Counted from the stretch's first letter, positions 1-8,760 are shown. The stretch is 64,000 nucleotides of DNA from Variovorax sp. EL159 (GCF_900100965.1 NZ_FMUJ01000003.1:620001-684000); one strand, 5' to 3'. Notes: generated by a model from the letters alone, not told the origin. Numbers and translations are program-made.

Positions 1-95
1 CTCGCATGGAATAGATGGGGCATGCAGGTAACAGTCGTGTCCGTGAAGAAAGACGCAGGCACGCAGACAAACTCCCCGAAGCCGCTCGCTGCAAA

Positions 96-449
96 TCACT
101 CGGCGAGAACCGCCCCCGCCTCCGCGAAGAAGGCCAGCTTCCGGGCACGAGGCAGCGACTTGACCTGCAGCTCCGCCCGCAGTGCGGCCCCCTTGTTCGC
201 ATACTCGCGCGCGGCCAGCACGCGCACCGGAGGGCGGGCGCGTGTGAACTTGGCGCCCACTCCGAAGAGATGCTGAAAGAAGCGCCGCTCCACGTCGATT
301 GCGATGCCCACGTAGTACACGCCGCCCTCGCATTCGAGCAGGTAGAGCCAGTACGGCGTGGACGATGGAGCAGGCGGGGTTCGAGGCACGCGGCGATTGT
401 GCGGCGACAATTCCCCGATGGCCCAAGGCAAACGCATTTCAGTCGACAT
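96..449 (-). CDS. GIY-YIG nuclease family protein
   Basis: Small single-domain protein of the GIY-YIG superfamily (UvrC/YhbQ-like fold). The hallmark is visible as a 'YWLYLLEC' strand followed by 'YYVGIA', then 'RRFFQHLFG' and a conserved 'A..Y' region, about 90 residues in all. Small members of this group are presumed DNA nucleases, but most have no known role. The ATG at 449 gives 117 residues and overlaps the start of the divergent HTH gene. A GTG at 389 (residue 21) removes that overlap and lies just before the domain, so the true start is uncertain. The domain call is firm; the cellular role is unknown. Confidence 0.8.
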   Translation of the reverse strand: MSTEMRLPWAIGELSPHNRRVPRTPPAPSSTPYWLYLLECEGGVYYVGIAIDVERRFFQHLFGVGAKFTRARPPVRVLAAREYANKGAALRAELQVKSLPRARKLAFFAEAGAVLAE

Positions 450-687
450 CGGCAGTACCGCCCTTCAGGCGATCAAGGACATGGGCGCAGCCGCCAAGCT
501 GGCGCGCACTCGTGCCGGGGAAGGCCAGGCCGCAGCGGCCGCCCGGCTGGGCGTGCATGTGCAGACGATCGCCCGCATTGAATCAGGCGAGCCCGGCGTT
601 GCCATCGGGCACGTGCTGGGCCTGCTGGCGCAATACGGAATCGCAACGAGATTGCAGCCTCCGGAAGACGGGCAGCCCGAATCCTGA
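418..687 (+). CDS. XRE-family helix-turn-helix protein (orphan HipB-like)
   Basis: An 89-residue DNA-binding protein. After about 25 N-terminal residues there is a Cro/C1-type helix-turn-helix: 'KLARTRAGEGQAAAAARLGV' then 'VQTIARIESGEPG', ending 'HVLGLLAQYGIATRL'. This resembles HipB-type antitoxins and small regulators. The ATG at 418 is chosen because the upstream extension (from 358) is low-complexity and lies inside the divergent GIY-YIG gene. No hipA-like toxin gene follows: downstream is the TPP riboswitch and a transporter. It is therefore either a solitary regulator or an antitoxin that lost its partner. Target unknown. Confidence 0.75.
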   Translation: MAQGKRISVDIGSTALQAIKDMGAAAKLARTRAGEGQAAAAARLGVHVQTIARIESGEPGVAIGHVLGLLAQYGIATRLQPPEDGQPES

Positions 688-857
688 GTTGATTCAGCAG
701 AAGGGGTGCGAATTTTCTGCGCCCTTTCAACTCCCCTTTTTCATCCAGCACAGCCTCGCTCGAACGGCCCTCCTCGGTTGCCCGACCGACCACCGGGGCC
801 AGCCCCAAGTCACCCACACCGCCCGCATCCCCATTGGCAGCGCCTACAATGCGCGCT

Positions 858-968
858 TGCTAGGGGTGCTGGAACGGCTTTGCCGGACCGGCTGAGATCA
901 GACCCTTTGAACCTGTTCCGCCGCAATTCATTTTGTCGGCTTGAGGTAATCCTCGCGCAGGGAAGCTG
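858..968 (+). promoter_or_regulatory. TPP (THI-box) riboswitch
   Basis: The conserved thi-box elements appear in order: 'GGGGTGCT' at about 863, 'GGCTGAGATCAGACCC' at 890-905, 'TTTGAACCTGTTCCG' at 906-920, and the closing 'GAGGTAATCCTCGCGCAGGGAA' region split over 943-964. These are the pyrimidine- and pyrophosphate-sensing helices of the thiamin pyrophosphate aptamer. It sits about 90 nt upstream of cytX, so thiamine sufficiency should repress that gene and anything co-transcribed. A TACAAT at 845-850 is a possible -10 element. The remainder of the gene-free stretch 688-1055 shows nothing else that I recognise. Confidence 0.95.
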
Positions 969-1055
969 GTCCGGTGGCCTGTCGCGTTGTCTCGCGCGAT
1001 GGCCGAGCTGCTGGGGCCTCGCCCACCTGCCAAACCTTTGCACTGGAGCAAATGG

Positions 1056-2387
1056 ATGGCACACGACAACAACGATCACTCCAGCGCCAACGAGGCGCTG
1101 ACGCCGCTGCCCGCGTCCAAGCGCGTCTTCGGCTGGCACGACCATGCCTCGCTGTGGTTCAGCCTGGGCGTGGGGTTGCTGGTGATGCAGATCGGCGCCT
1201 ACCTGGTGCCGGCGGTGGGCACGCGCGATGCGGCCATTGCGATCGTCGTCGGCTCCGTCATCGGCGCCGGCCTGTTGGCCTGGACCGCGCGGCTGGGCTG
1301 CGAAAGCGGCCTCGCCAGCGCCGGCCTGATGCATGCAACCTACGGCAGCGCCTTTGCGCGCCTGCCGGTGCTGTTGAACATCGTGCAACTGGTGGGCTGG
1401 ACCACCTTCGAGCTGGTGGTCATGCGAGAAGGCACGCAGGCCATCGGCCAGCTGGCGTTCGGGCCGTCGCTCGGCTCCTTCTGGGGCGGCGTGCTGACCA
1501 CGCTGTTCTGGGGCGCGGTGCTGCTGGCGCTGCTCGCAGGCTCGATGGTCAAGCTGGTGCGGCGCTTCGTGAGCCGCTTCGGCCTGCCGCTGGTGGTGCT
1601 GTCGCTGCTGTGGCTCAGTTGGCAGTTCGCGACACGGCTGCAGGCCAAGGGGCTGGACGCCTTCTGGGCGCGGCCGGGCGACGGCAGCATGGGCATGTTC
1701 GGCGCGCTCGATCTGGTGATCGCGATGCCGGTGTCATGGCTGCCGCTGGTGGCCGACTACGCGCGGCACGGCAAGCGCAGCACGGGAGGTCTGGGCGGAG
1801 CGTTCAACGGCACCTGGATCGGCTACGCACTGGCCAACATCTGGTGCTATGCGCTGGGCGTGATGGTGGTGAGCGTGGCCGAACCGGGTGTCAGCCTCGT
1901 CACCGCGCTGCTGCTGGCGCAGGGCGGGCTGGTGGCGCTGGGCCTGATCCTCATCGACGAACTCGACAACGCCTATGGCGACGTCTACTCGGGCTCGGTC
2001 TCCACCCACAGCCTGCTGCCCCGATGGAGCGTGCGGCGCTGGGGCCTGCTGCTGGCCACGCTGTGCATTGCGCTGGCGCTGGTGCTGCCGATGCACACGC
2101 TCGAGCCCTTCCTGCTGTTGCTCAGTTCGGTGTTCGTGCCGCTCTACGGTGTGATCCTCGGGCGACTGGGCAGTGGCCAGTCGGTGGTGACGACCGGCAC
2201 GCGCCAGGTCGATTTCAGCGCGGCACTGATCTGGATCACCGGCATTGCGGCGTACCACGCGCTGGCCAAGTGGGCGCCACAACTGGGCTCGGCGCTTCCG
2301 ACGCTGGCAACGACCTTCGTGCTTGCTTGGCTCAGCCGCCCGTCGCGGGCAGGCGGTGCGTCGGCACTGGCGCAAAGCCGTGGTTGA
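1056..2387 (+). CDS. cytX: Putative hydroxymethylpyrimidine transporter CytX (NCS1 family)
   Basis: A 443-residue polytopic inner-membrane protein of the nucleobase:cation symporter-1 family, with about 12 hydrophobic segments. The N-terminal part 'HDHASLWFSLGVGLLVMQIG' is typical of cytosine permease-like proteins. CytX members sit behind TPP riboswitches and are proposed to import the thiamine pyrimidine precursor HMP. The riboswitch directly upstream and the thi genes downstream support that substrate. The ATG at 1056 is preceded by GGAG at about 1044, and earlier in-frame starts would overlap the riboswitch. Its last 56 bases overlap the 3' end of thiD on the opposite strand. Confidence 0.88.
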   Translation: MAHDNNDHSSANEALTPLPASKRVFGWHDHASLWFSLGVGLLVMQIGAYLVPAVGTRDAAIAIVVGSVIGAGLLAWTARLGCESGLASAGLMHATYGSAFARLPVLLNIVQLVGWTTFELVVMREGTQAIGQLAFGPSLGSFWGGVLTTLFWGAVLLALLAGSMVKLVRRFVSRFGLPLVVLSLLWLSWQFATRLQAKGLDAFWARPGDGSMGMFGALDLVIAMPVSWLPLVADYARHGKRSTGGLGGAFNGTWIGYALANIWCYALGVMVVSVAEPGVSLVTALLLAQGGLVALGLILIDELDNAYGDVYSGSVSTHSLLPRWSVRRWGLLLATLCIALALVLPMHTLEPFLLLLSSVFVPLYGVILGRLGSGQSVVTTGTRQVDFSAALIWITGIAAYHALAKWAPQLGSALPTLATTFVLAWLSRPSRAGGASALAQSRG

Positions 2388-3180
2388 GCGGACCATGGCC
2401 CGCACCGATCTGCACGTTCGCACCGGCGGCCATTGCGCCGAGGATGTACGCACGCGCCTTCTCGACCGCTTCGGGCAAGGCAAAGCCCAGTGCCAGATGC
2501 GCCGCGATGGCGGACGACAGCGTGCAGCCGGTGCCATGCAGATTGCGGCTCGCGATGCGCTTCGACGCCAGCCGCTTGCGCGCGCCGCCAGCCTGCAGCA
2601 GCACGTCGACCACGTCATCGCCCGGCAGATGTCCGCCCTTGAGCAGCACGGCCTTGGCGCCGAGCGCCAGCAGTTCGTCGGCGGCGCCATCGAGCGCATC
2701 CACGCCATCGATGGCATGGCCGATCAGCAAGGCCGCTTCGTCCAGATTGGGCGTGACGACCAGCGCACGCGGGAACAGTTCGCGCACCAGCACCTGCACG
2801 GTCTCCGCGGCGATCAGGCGGTCACCGCTGGTGGCGACCATCACCGGGTCGAGCACCACGTTCTTCAGTTGATAGCGGTCGATGGCCCAGGCCACCACGT
2901 CCACCACTTCGGGCGCATGCAGCATGCCGAGCTTGACGGCATCGACGCCGATGTCTTCGACCACCGCCTGGATCTGCGCCTTCAGAAAGTCGGGCGGCAC
3001 ACCATGAATGCCCGACACGCCCAGCGTGTTCTGCGCGGTGAGCGCGGTGATGGCCGTCATGCCGTAGCAGCCGAGGGCCGCGAAGGTCTTGAGATCGGCC
3101 TGGATGCCGGCGCCACCGCCGCTGTCGGAGCCGGCGATGGAAAGCACACGTGCGTAGCGCTGGGAAAGTCCTTGGGTCAT
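2332..3180 (-). CDS. thiD: Bifunctional HMP kinase / HMP-phosphate kinase ThiD
   Basis: A 282-residue ribokinase-fold enzyme that phosphorylates hydroxymethylpyrimidine twice to give HMP-PP for thiamine synthesis. Visible motifs: 'SIAGSDSGGGAGIQADLKT' near residues 14-32, 'DPVMVATSGD' in the middle, and the 'NLHGTGCTLSSAIAAHLALG' anion-hole and catalytic region. The ATG at 3180 begins directly before the conserved N-terminus. Upstream in-frame codons fall in a repeat element and are not credible. The gene is inverted between cytX and thiO, converges with cytX with a 56-bp overlap, and diverges from thiO across the repeat. Confidence 0.95.
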   Translation of the reverse strand: MTQGLSQRYARVLSIAGSDSGGGAGIQADLKTFAALGCYGMTAITALTAQNTLGVSGIHGVPPDFLKAQIQAVVEDIGVDAVKLGMLHAPEVVDVVAWAIDRYQLKNVVLDPVMVATSGDRLIAAETVQVLVRELFPRALVVTPNLDEAALLIGHAIDGVDALDGAADELLALGAKAVLLKGGHLPGDDVVDVLLQAGGARKRLASKRIASRNLHGTGCTLSSAIAAHLALGFALPEAVEKARAYILGAMAAGANVQIGAGHGPLNHGFAPVPTHRLPATGG

Positions 3181-3210
3181 GCCGAAAATTATCGGCGACT
3201 GGCTTTGAAT

Positions 3211-3313
3211 TTCTCCCTCCACTCCCGGGGGAGGGTTGGGGTGGGGGCACGCGGCGTCTCCATCGGGCGCTCTGCCTGCCCCCATCCCAACCTTCCCCCA
3301 GAGGGGGAAGGAG
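3211..3313. repeat. REP/BIME-like inverted pair of GC-rich palindromes
   Basis: Two palindromic units face each other between divergent thiD and thiO. The right unit contains a perfect hairpin, CCTTCCCCC-AGA-GGGGGAAGG (3291-3311). The left unit holds CTCCCGGGGGAG (3223-3234). Longer outer arms, GGTTGGGGTGGGGGCA (3234-3249) and TGCCCCCATCCCAACC (about 3277-3292), are inverted complements with one mismatch. This arrangement matches bacterial interspersed repetitive extragenic palindromes. Only this one copy occurs in the window. Confidence 0.7.
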
Positions 3314-3320
3314 CCAGACC

Positions 3321-4415
3321 ATGAACCTGCCATTTCGATCAGTCGCCGTCCTCGGCGCGGGCCTCATGGGGCGGTTGCTGGCGGTCTCGCTGGCACAGGC
3401 CGGCTGCAGAGTCGACCTGTACGAAGCAGGCAGCGCCGACGCCGAAGGCGCGGCGGCGCGCGTAGCCGCCGCCATGCTCGCACCGCTGGCCGAATCGGCC
3501 GTGGCGCCGGTGTCGGTGGTGCGCATGGGCCAGCACGCGCTGTCGCGCTGGCCCGAACTGCTGGCCTCGCTCGCGCAGCCCGTGTTCTTCCAGCGCGAAG
3601 GCACGCTCGTGCTTTGGCATCGGCAAGACGCCGCCGAAGCCTCGCGGCTCGCACGCGTGCTTGCCGCAACGGGCACGCAGGTGCCCGAACTCGCGCCGAT
3701 GCAGGCAATCGACGCGGCAGCCATCGCCGCGCTGGAGCCCTCGCTGGGCCAGCGTTTCGCACAGGGCCTGTTCCTTCCGGGTGAAGGCCAGCTCGACAAC
3801 CGTGCGCTGCTGGCGTCGCTGCTCGCCACCTTGCAAGCCCATCCGAACGTCAGCCTGCACTGGCAATCGCCGCGCGCCCCGGCAGATTTTTCACCCGGCA
3901 CCACCGGCCAGCCCGACTGGGTGATCGACTGCCGTGGCCTCGGTGCCAAGCCCCAGTGGCAGGCGCTACGTGGCGTGCGCGGCGAAGTGATCCGCGTGCA
4001 TGCGCCCGAAGTGACGCTGAAGCGCCCCACCCGCCTGGTGCACCCTCGCTATCCGCTCTACATCGCGCCCAAGCCCGACAACCTCTTCGTGATCGGCGCG
4101 ACCGAGATCGAGTCGGACGACATGTCGCCCGCCAGCGTGCGCTCCACGCTCGAGTTGCTGAGCGCCGCCTATGCCGTGCACAGCGGCTTTGCCGAAGCAC
4201 GCATCGTGGAGATCGCCACGCAGTGCCGCCCCACGTTGCCCGACAACCTGCCGTCCATCCGCCAGCCGCAGCCGCGCGTGCTGCAGATCAACGGCCTGTA
4301 CCGCCACGGCTTCATGATCGCGCCCGCCCTCCTCGACGCCACCATGGAACTGCTTGCGCACGGCCACGCCACGCTTGCGCGCAGCTTCGGCATGGAGACC
4401 TCCGACAACGCATGA
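3321..4415 (+). CDS. thiO: Glycine oxidase ThiO
   Basis: A 364-residue FAD-dependent oxidase of the DAO family. It oxidises glycine to the imine (dehydroglycine) used in thiazole formation. The Rossmann motif 'VAVLGAGLMGRLLAVSLAQ' lies at the N-terminus, and the C-terminal 'INGLYRHGFMIAPAL' is the conserved FAD-contact region of this family. The ATG at 3321 follows GGAG (3310-3313) and starts right before the Rossmann fold; the longer open frame upstream is translated repeat. The gene leads a thiO-thiS-thiG-thiE-TonB receptor run with overlapping junctions. No second riboswitch is visible upstream. Confidence 0.93.
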   Translation: MNLPFRSVAVLGAGLMGRLLAVSLAQAGCRVDLYEAGSADAEGAAARVAAAMLAPLAESAVAPVSVVRMGQHALSRWPELLASLAQPVFFQREGTLVLWHRQDAAEASRLARVLAATGTQVPELAPMQAIDAAAIAALEPSLGQRFAQGLFLPGEGQLDNRALLASLLATLQAHPNVSLHWQSPRAPADFSPGTTGQPDWVIDCRGLGAKPQWQALRGVRGEVIRVHAPEVTLKRPTRLVHPRYPLYIAPKPDNLFVIGATEIESDDMSPASVRSTLELLSAAYAVHSGFAEARIVEIATQCRPTLPDNLPSIRQPQPRVLQINGLYRHGFMIAPALLDATMELLAHGHATLARSFGMETSDNA

Positions 4416-4615
4416 CGATGAACATCCTGATCAACGACAAGCCCTTCGCGCTGCCCGACAGCGCCACGCTCACCGACGCGCTGACGGCATTGAACGCCAC
4501 GCCGCCGTTCGCGGTGGCCGTGAACCGCGAGTTCGTGCCGCGCTCGGCCTATGCGGCGCGCACGCTGCAACCCGACGACCGCGTCGAGGTGATCCGCCCG
4601 GTGACGGGCGGCTGA
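4412..4615 (+). CDS. thiS: Sulfur carrier protein ThiS
   Basis: A 67-residue ubiquitin-like sulfur carrier that delivers thiocarboxylate sulfur to the thiazole ring. It ends in the required Gly-Gly ('RPVTGG') and carries the family pattern '[14 protein letters not shown]' and '[13 protein letters not shown]'. The ATG at 4412 overlaps the thiO stop (ATGA), implying translational coupling; an alternative ATG is at 4418. It precedes thiG by 7 bases, the usual thiS-thiG order. Confidence 0.95.
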   Translation: MTMNILINDKPFALPDSATLTDALTALNATPPFAVAVNREFVPRSAYAARTLQPDDRVEVIRPVTGG

Positions 4616-4622
4616 ACAAACG

Positions 4623-5453
4623 ATGGAGACAACACCCATGACGAACAACACGAACGACCCGCTGGTTCTCTATGGCCAGACCTTCCAGAGCCGCCTGCTG
4701 CTGGGCACCGCGCGCTACCCCTCGCCCGACCTGCTCGAAGCCGCGGTGAAGCGCGCCAAGCCCGCGATGCTGACCGCGTCGCTGCGCCGCCAGGCTGCCC
4801 ACCAGGGCTCGGGCAACAGCGACCTCGGTAACGGCTTCTGGGAATTGCTGCGCAACCTCGGCGTGCCGGTGCTGCCCAACACCGCCGGCTGCCACAGCGT
4901 GCAGGAGGTGGTCGCGACCGCGCAGATGGCACGCGAGCTGTTCGACACGCCGTGGATCAAGCTCGAGCTGATCGGCGACGACTACACGCTGCAGCCCGAC
5001 ACGCTGAACCTCGTCGATGCCGCATCGCAGCTGATCCGCGATGGCTTCAAGGTGCTGCCCTATTGCACCGAAGACCTGGTGTTGTGCCAGCGGCTGGTCG
5101 ACGTCGGCTGCGAAGCCGTGATGCCCTGGGCCGCGCCCATCGGCACCGGCCGCGGGCCGATCAACCCCTACGCGCTGCAGGTGCTGCGCGACCGGCTCAA
5201 GGTGCCGATGCTGGTCGACGCGGGCCTGGGCCTTCCGTCGCACGCCTGCCAGGTCATGGAGTGGGGATACGACGGCGTGCTGCTCAACACGGCCGTGGCC
5301 CTCGCGCAAGACCCGGTCGCCATGGCGGGCGCTTTCGCCGACGCCGTGCAGGCGGGCCGCACGGCGTATCGCGCCGGCGCCATGGCCGCGCAAGACGCCG
5401 CACAGCCGAGCACGCCCGTGCTCGGCACACCCTTCTGGCACCACGCACCATGA
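4623..5453 (+). CDS. thiG: Thiazole synthase ThiG
   Basis: A 276-residue TIM-barrel enzyme that condenses deoxyxylulose 5-phosphate, dehydroglycine and ThiS-thiocarboxylate into the thiazole phosphate. Visible family motifs: '[18 protein letters not shown]', '[17 protein letters not shown]', the Schiff-base lysine strand '[10 protein letters not shown]', '[12 protein letters not shown]' and '[20 protein letters not shown]'. The C-terminus has a roughly 15-residue tail. The start may be 4623 or 4638 (both ATG in frame). It ends in an ATGA overlap with thiE. Confidence 0.96.
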   Translation: METTPMTNNTNDPLVLYGQTFQSRLLLGTARYPSPDLLEAAVKRAKPAMLTASLRRQAAHQGSGNSDLGNGFWELLRNLGVPVLPNTAGCHSVQEVVATAQMARELFDTPWIKLELIGDDYTLQPDTLNLVDAASQLIRDGFKVLPYCTEDLVLCQRLVDVGCEAVMPWAAPIGTGRGPINPYALQVLRDRLKVPMLVDAGLGLPSHACQVMEWGYDGVLLNTAVALAQDPVAMAGAFADAVQAGRTAYRAGAMAAQDAAQPSTPVLGTPFWHHAP

Positions 5454-6385
5454 GCAGCACTTACGACGCCCGCGCCGTGGCGCAAGCCATCGTCGCCGCC
5501 CATGGATTGCGCTTCGGAAGCAACACCGCGGCCCCTGTCAGCGCACCGATCTTTTCTTCGGACGATCCTGTCTATCGCGGTGCCAAGCAGGCCTGCGCGG
5601 CCCTTGGCTTCATCGAGATCGATGCCGAGTGCCTTGCACGCGCCTGGCGCGCGCAGACCGAACGGCTGAGCCAGTTCGACGCAGCACAGTGGCCCGACAA
5701 CCCCGCCGACTTCGGCTTGCGGTCGTTTCCTCCCGCCGCGCGCGGCGACGCCTTTCCGCCCTGCCCCGAACGGCTCGGCCTCTACGCGGTGCTGCCCGAT
5801 GCGGCCTGGGTCGGCCGCATGGCGCGCGCCGGCGTGCCGACCGTGCAGCTGCGCTTCAAGTCCGACGACGCAGCGGCCATCGAACGCGAAGTGCGCGCGG
5901 CCGTCGAAGCCGTGCAAGGCACCGATGCCCTGCTCTTCATCAATGACCACTGGCAAGTGGCCATCGCTGCCGGCGCCTACGGCATTCACCTCGGCCAGGA
6001 AGACCTCGACGCGCTTTCGCCCGCGCAGTTGCAGGCGCTTCGTGCGTCCGGCTTGCGGCTGGGTGTCAGTACCCATGGCTACGCCGAGATGGTGCGCGCC
6101 GATGCCGTGAGCCCGAGCTACATCGCGATGGGCGCGGTGTACCCGACGACGCTCAAGAAGATGGCGACCGCACCGCAGGGCGTGGCCCGGCTCGCGGCCT
6201 ACGCGCGCCTGCTGCGCGGCTATCCGCAGGTCGGCATCGGCGGCATCGACGCCGTGCGGCTGCCGGAAGTGCTGGCCACCGGCGTCGGCTCGGTCGCCGT
6301 GGTGCGCGCGCTGGTCGCGGCCGAAGACCCCGAGGCCACGGCCGCGCAATGGATGGCCGCCCTGGGCGCCGCCGCAGGCAACTGA
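5450..6385 (+). CDS. thiE: Thiamine-phosphate synthase ThiE with N-terminal extension
   Basis: A 311-residue protein. The C-terminal ~200 residues are a ThiE domain, which joins HMP-PP and thiazole phosphate. Visible motifs: 'VPTVQLRFK', '[20 protein letters not shown]', '[14 protein letters not shown]', '[14 protein letters not shown]' and 'VGIGGID'. ThiE is normally about 210 residues. Here roughly 100 residues ('[15 protein letters not shown]' through '[12 protein letters not shown]') precede it and match nothing I recognise. The ATG at 5450 overlaps the thiG stop, and the N-terminal region keeps the codon usage of its neighbours, so the long form is probably real. It is followed 5 bases later by the TonB receptor gene. 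Confidence 0.9.
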   Translation: MSSTYDARAVAQAIVAAHGLRFGSNTAAPVSAPIFSSDDPVYRGAKQACAALGFIEIDAECLARAWRAQTERLSQFDAAQWPDNPADFGLRSFPPAARGDAFPPCPERLGLYAVLPDAAWVGRMARAGVPTVQLRFKSDDAAAIEREVRAAVEAVQGTDALLFINDHWQVAIAAGAYGIHLGQEDLDALSPAQLQALRASGLRLGVSTHGYAEMVRADAVSPSYIAMGAVYPTTLKKMATAPQGVARLAAYARLLRGYPQVGIGGIDAVRLPEVLATGVGSVAVVRALVAAEDPEATAAQWMAALGAAAGN

Positions 6386-6390
6386 ACAGA

Positions 6391-8541
6391 ATGAACCAAC
6401 GACTCCCTTTCCTTTCTTCCATCCAGCCGCTCTCTCCCGTTTCACGTGCGATCGCCGTTGTGTTCCTTGCGACCGCTTGCAGCGCCCATGCGCAGCAAGC
6501 CTCGCTGCCCGAAGTCACCGTCAATGAAGGCGCAGCCGCGCCGCAAGCGGACATCAGCGGCTTCGGCGACGTGCCGCTGCGCGAGCTGCCGATCTCGGCC
6601 ACGGTGATCGACAGCCAGCAGCTGCGCGCCAGCGGCGCGCGCCGGCTGGCCGACCTCACGCAGTTCGATGCCTCGGTCACCGATGCCTACAACTCCGCCG
6701 GCTACTGGGACTACCTGACGGTGCGCGGCTTCGTGCTCGACAACCGCTTCAACTACCGGCGCGAAGGCCTGCCGATCAGCGCGGAGACATCGATCCCGCT
6801 CGACAACAAGGAGCGCGTCGAGATCCTTCGCGGCACCAGCGGCATCCAAGCCGGCACCAGCGCACCGGGCGGACTGGTCAACTACGTCGTCAAGCGGCCG
6901 ACCGAACAAGACCTGCGCGTGGTGCGCATCGAAACCACCAGCCGTGGCAGCGTGCTGGGCGCCATCGACCTTGGCGGACGCTTCGGCGAAAACCGGCAGT
7001 TCGGCTACCGGCTCAATGTGGCGAGCGAAAACCTCAAGCCGCTCACGCACGACCTCGACGGCAACCGCAACCTGTTCTCGCTCGCGGCCGACTGGCGCAT
7101 CACGCGCGACTCGGTGCTGGAGTTCGAGATCGAACAAAGCCGCAAGACGCAGCCGAGCCAGAACGGTTACAGCCTGTTGGGCAATGTGCTGCCCGCGCCT
7201 GTCGATCCGCGCATCAACCTCAACAACCAGCCATGGTCGCAGCCCTCGGTATTCAAGGCTGTGACGGGCACGGTGCGCTTCAGCCAGACGATCAACACCG
7301 ACTGGCGCTGGAGCGCGCAGATCGGCCAGCAGCGCCTGAAGAGCGACGACCGGCTGGCCTATGCCTTCGGCTGCAGCGCCGAAGGCAACTACGACCGCTA
7401 CTGCTCCGACGGCACCTTCGACGTCTACGACTTCCGCAGCGAGAACGAGCGCCGCACGCAGACAGCGGGCAGCCTGAACCTCAAGGGCAACGTGATGACC
7501 GGCAGCGTGCGGCACGAGCTGGGCTTCGGCCTGCTGCAAAGCCGTGTGCGCAACCGCTTCCAGAACCAGGCCTACAACTACGCGGGCACCGGCAACATCT
7601 GGGCCACGGCCATGGTGCCGCCGAACCCCGACGCCACCACGCCGCAGACGAATCGCGACGAGCGTTCGACCGAACTCTCGGTGCAGGACGCGATCCGCTG
7701 GAACGATCGTTTCACCACCTGGCTCGGCGCACGCCACACGCGGCTCGACCGCAGCAGCATCGGCAACGACGGCTCGAACCCGACCGGCTACAAGCAGGGC
7801 GTGACCACGCCGTGGCTCGCCGCCAGTTTCGCGATACAGCCGGGGCTGCTCGCCTATGCGAGCTGGGGCCAGGGTGTCGAGTCGCAGGTCGTGCCGAACA
7901 AGAGCTCGCAATACAGCAATGCCGGCCAGGCGCTGCCCGCGCTACGCTCGCGCCAATGGGAGCTGGGCCTGAAGGGCGGCAACGACGCCTTCAACTGGCA
8001 GCTTGCGTGGTTCGACATCTCGCGGCCGATGACCAACCTCGACCTGTGCAGCGGCCTGTGCGAAGTGCGCAACGATGGCCGCGCGGTGCATCGCGGCCTC
8101 GAAGCCGGCGCGCAATGGAGCCAGGGGCCCTGGCGCATTGGCGGCAGCCTCACGCTGATCGATGCGAAGCGGCGCGACAGCACGGCCAACCCGGCTCTCA
8201 ATGGCCAGTCGCCCACCAACGTGCCCAAGCAGGTGCTGCGCGCGCAGACGGCCTATCGCTTCGCATCGGTGCCGGGCCTCGAACTGGCGGGGCAGCTTTC
8301 GTACGAAGGCCGCCGCAATGTGCTGCCCGATGGCTCGGTCACGCTGCCTTCGTGGACGCGCGTCGATGCGGTGTTGCGCTACGACACGAAGCTGCGCGGC
8401 GCGAATGCAACCTGGACGCTGGCCGTCGACAACCTGTTCGATCGCCGCTACTGGAAGGAATCGCCCTACCAGTTCAGCCACGTCTACCTCTTTCCGGGAG
8501 CGCCGCGCACCTTGCGCCTGGGGTTGAGCATTGCGCTGTGA
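6391..8541 (+). CDS. TonB-dependent outer-membrane receptor
   Basis: A 716-residue outer-membrane receptor of the siderophore-type TonB family. There is an N-terminal signal peptide ending near 'CSAHAQQ', a plug domain (about residues 45-165, with 'LRELPISATVIDSQQL', 'RVEILRGTSGIQAGTSAPGG' and 'LVNYVVKRPT'), then a 22-strand-type barrel ending 'RTLRLGLSIAL'. By sequence it would be called a ferrisiderophore receptor. It starts 5 bases after thiE and is surely part of the thi transcript, which makes uptake of thiamine or a precursor a reasonable inference. The ATG at 6391 begins the signal peptide. Confidence 0.88.
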   Translation: MNQRLPFLSSIQPLSPVSRAIAVVFLATACSAHAQQASLPEVTVNEGAAAPQADISGFGDVPLRELPISATVIDSQQLRASGARRLADLTQFDASVTDAYNSAGYWDYLTVRGFVLDNRFNYRREGLPISAETSIPLDNKERVEILRGTSGIQAGTSAPGGLVNYVVKRPTEQDLRVVRIETTSRGSVLGAIDLGGRFGENRQFGYRLNVASENLKPLTHDLDGNRNLFSLAADWRITRDSVLEFEIEQSRKTQPSQNGYSLLGNVLPAPVDPRINLNNQPWSQPSVFKAVTGTVRFSQTINTDWRWSAQIGQQRLKSDDRLAYAFGCSAEGNYDRYCSDGTFDVYDFRSENERRTQTAGSLNLKGNVMTGSVRHELGFGLLQSRVRNRFQNQAYNYAGTGNIWATAMVPPNPDATTPQTNRDERSTELSVQDAIRWNDRFTTWLGARHTRLDRSSIGNDGSNPTGYKQGVTTPWLAASFAIQPGLLAYASWGQGVESQVVPNKSSQYSNAGQALPALRSRQWELGLKGGNDAFNWQLAWFDISRPMTNLDLCSGLCEVRNDGRAVHRGLEAGAQWSQGPWRIGGSLTLIDAKRRDSTANPALNGQSPTNVPKQVLRAQTAYRFASVPGLELAGQLSYEGRRNVLPDGSVTLPSWTRVDAVLRYDTKLRGANATWTLAVDNLFDRRYWKESPYQFSHVYLFPGAPRTLRLGLSIAL

Positions 8542-8584
8542 GTGCCGCCGCGCTGCAGAAATTTAGCGAGGCAGTGGCGGGCAC

Positions 8585-8614
8585 TTGAGAAGCCTCGAAA
8601 AACCACGCTATAAT
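8585..8614 (+). promoter_or_regulatory. Promoter of first tRNA-Asn
   Basis: TTGAGA (8585-8590) and a perfect TATAAT (8609-8614), spaced 18 bp, lie 11 bases before the tRNA 5' end. This fits a strong sigma-70 stable-RNA promoter. Confidence 0.7.
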
Positions 8615-8625
8615 CTAAGGCTTGT

Positions 8626-8701
8626 TCCTCGATAGCTCAGTTGGTAGAGCGCCGGACTGTTAATCCGTAGGTCCCTGGTTCGAGCCCAGGTCGAGGAGCC
8701 A
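8626..8701 (+). tRNA. tRNA-Asn (GTT anticodon)
   Basis: A 76-nt cloverleaf with acceptor stem TCCTCGA/TCGAGGA, a D-loop with AGCTCAGTTGGTAGAGC, anticodon loop CTGTTAA (anticodon GTT), T-arm CCTGGTTCGAGCCCAGG and an encoded 3' CCA. It is the first of a tandem pair. Confidence 0.97.
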
Positions 8702-8723
8702 CTACAAGCCGCAAGGCAACTGG

Positions 8724-8760
8724 ATGCCCCGCTACTCAAAGGTAGCGGGGCATTTTCATT
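8724..8760 (+). terminator. Intrinsic terminator of first tRNA-Asn
   Basis: A perfect 12-bp stem, ATGCCCCGCTAC / GTAGCGGGGCAT, with a 6-nt loop, followed by TTTTCATTT. It lies 22 bases after the tRNA. Confidence 0.9.

Noticed and set aside
974-2872. A plus-strand open frame of 632 codons overlapping cytX and thiD
   Set aside because: Out of frame with cytX and low-complexity Ala/Arg; cytX has 12 membrane helices and a ribosome site.
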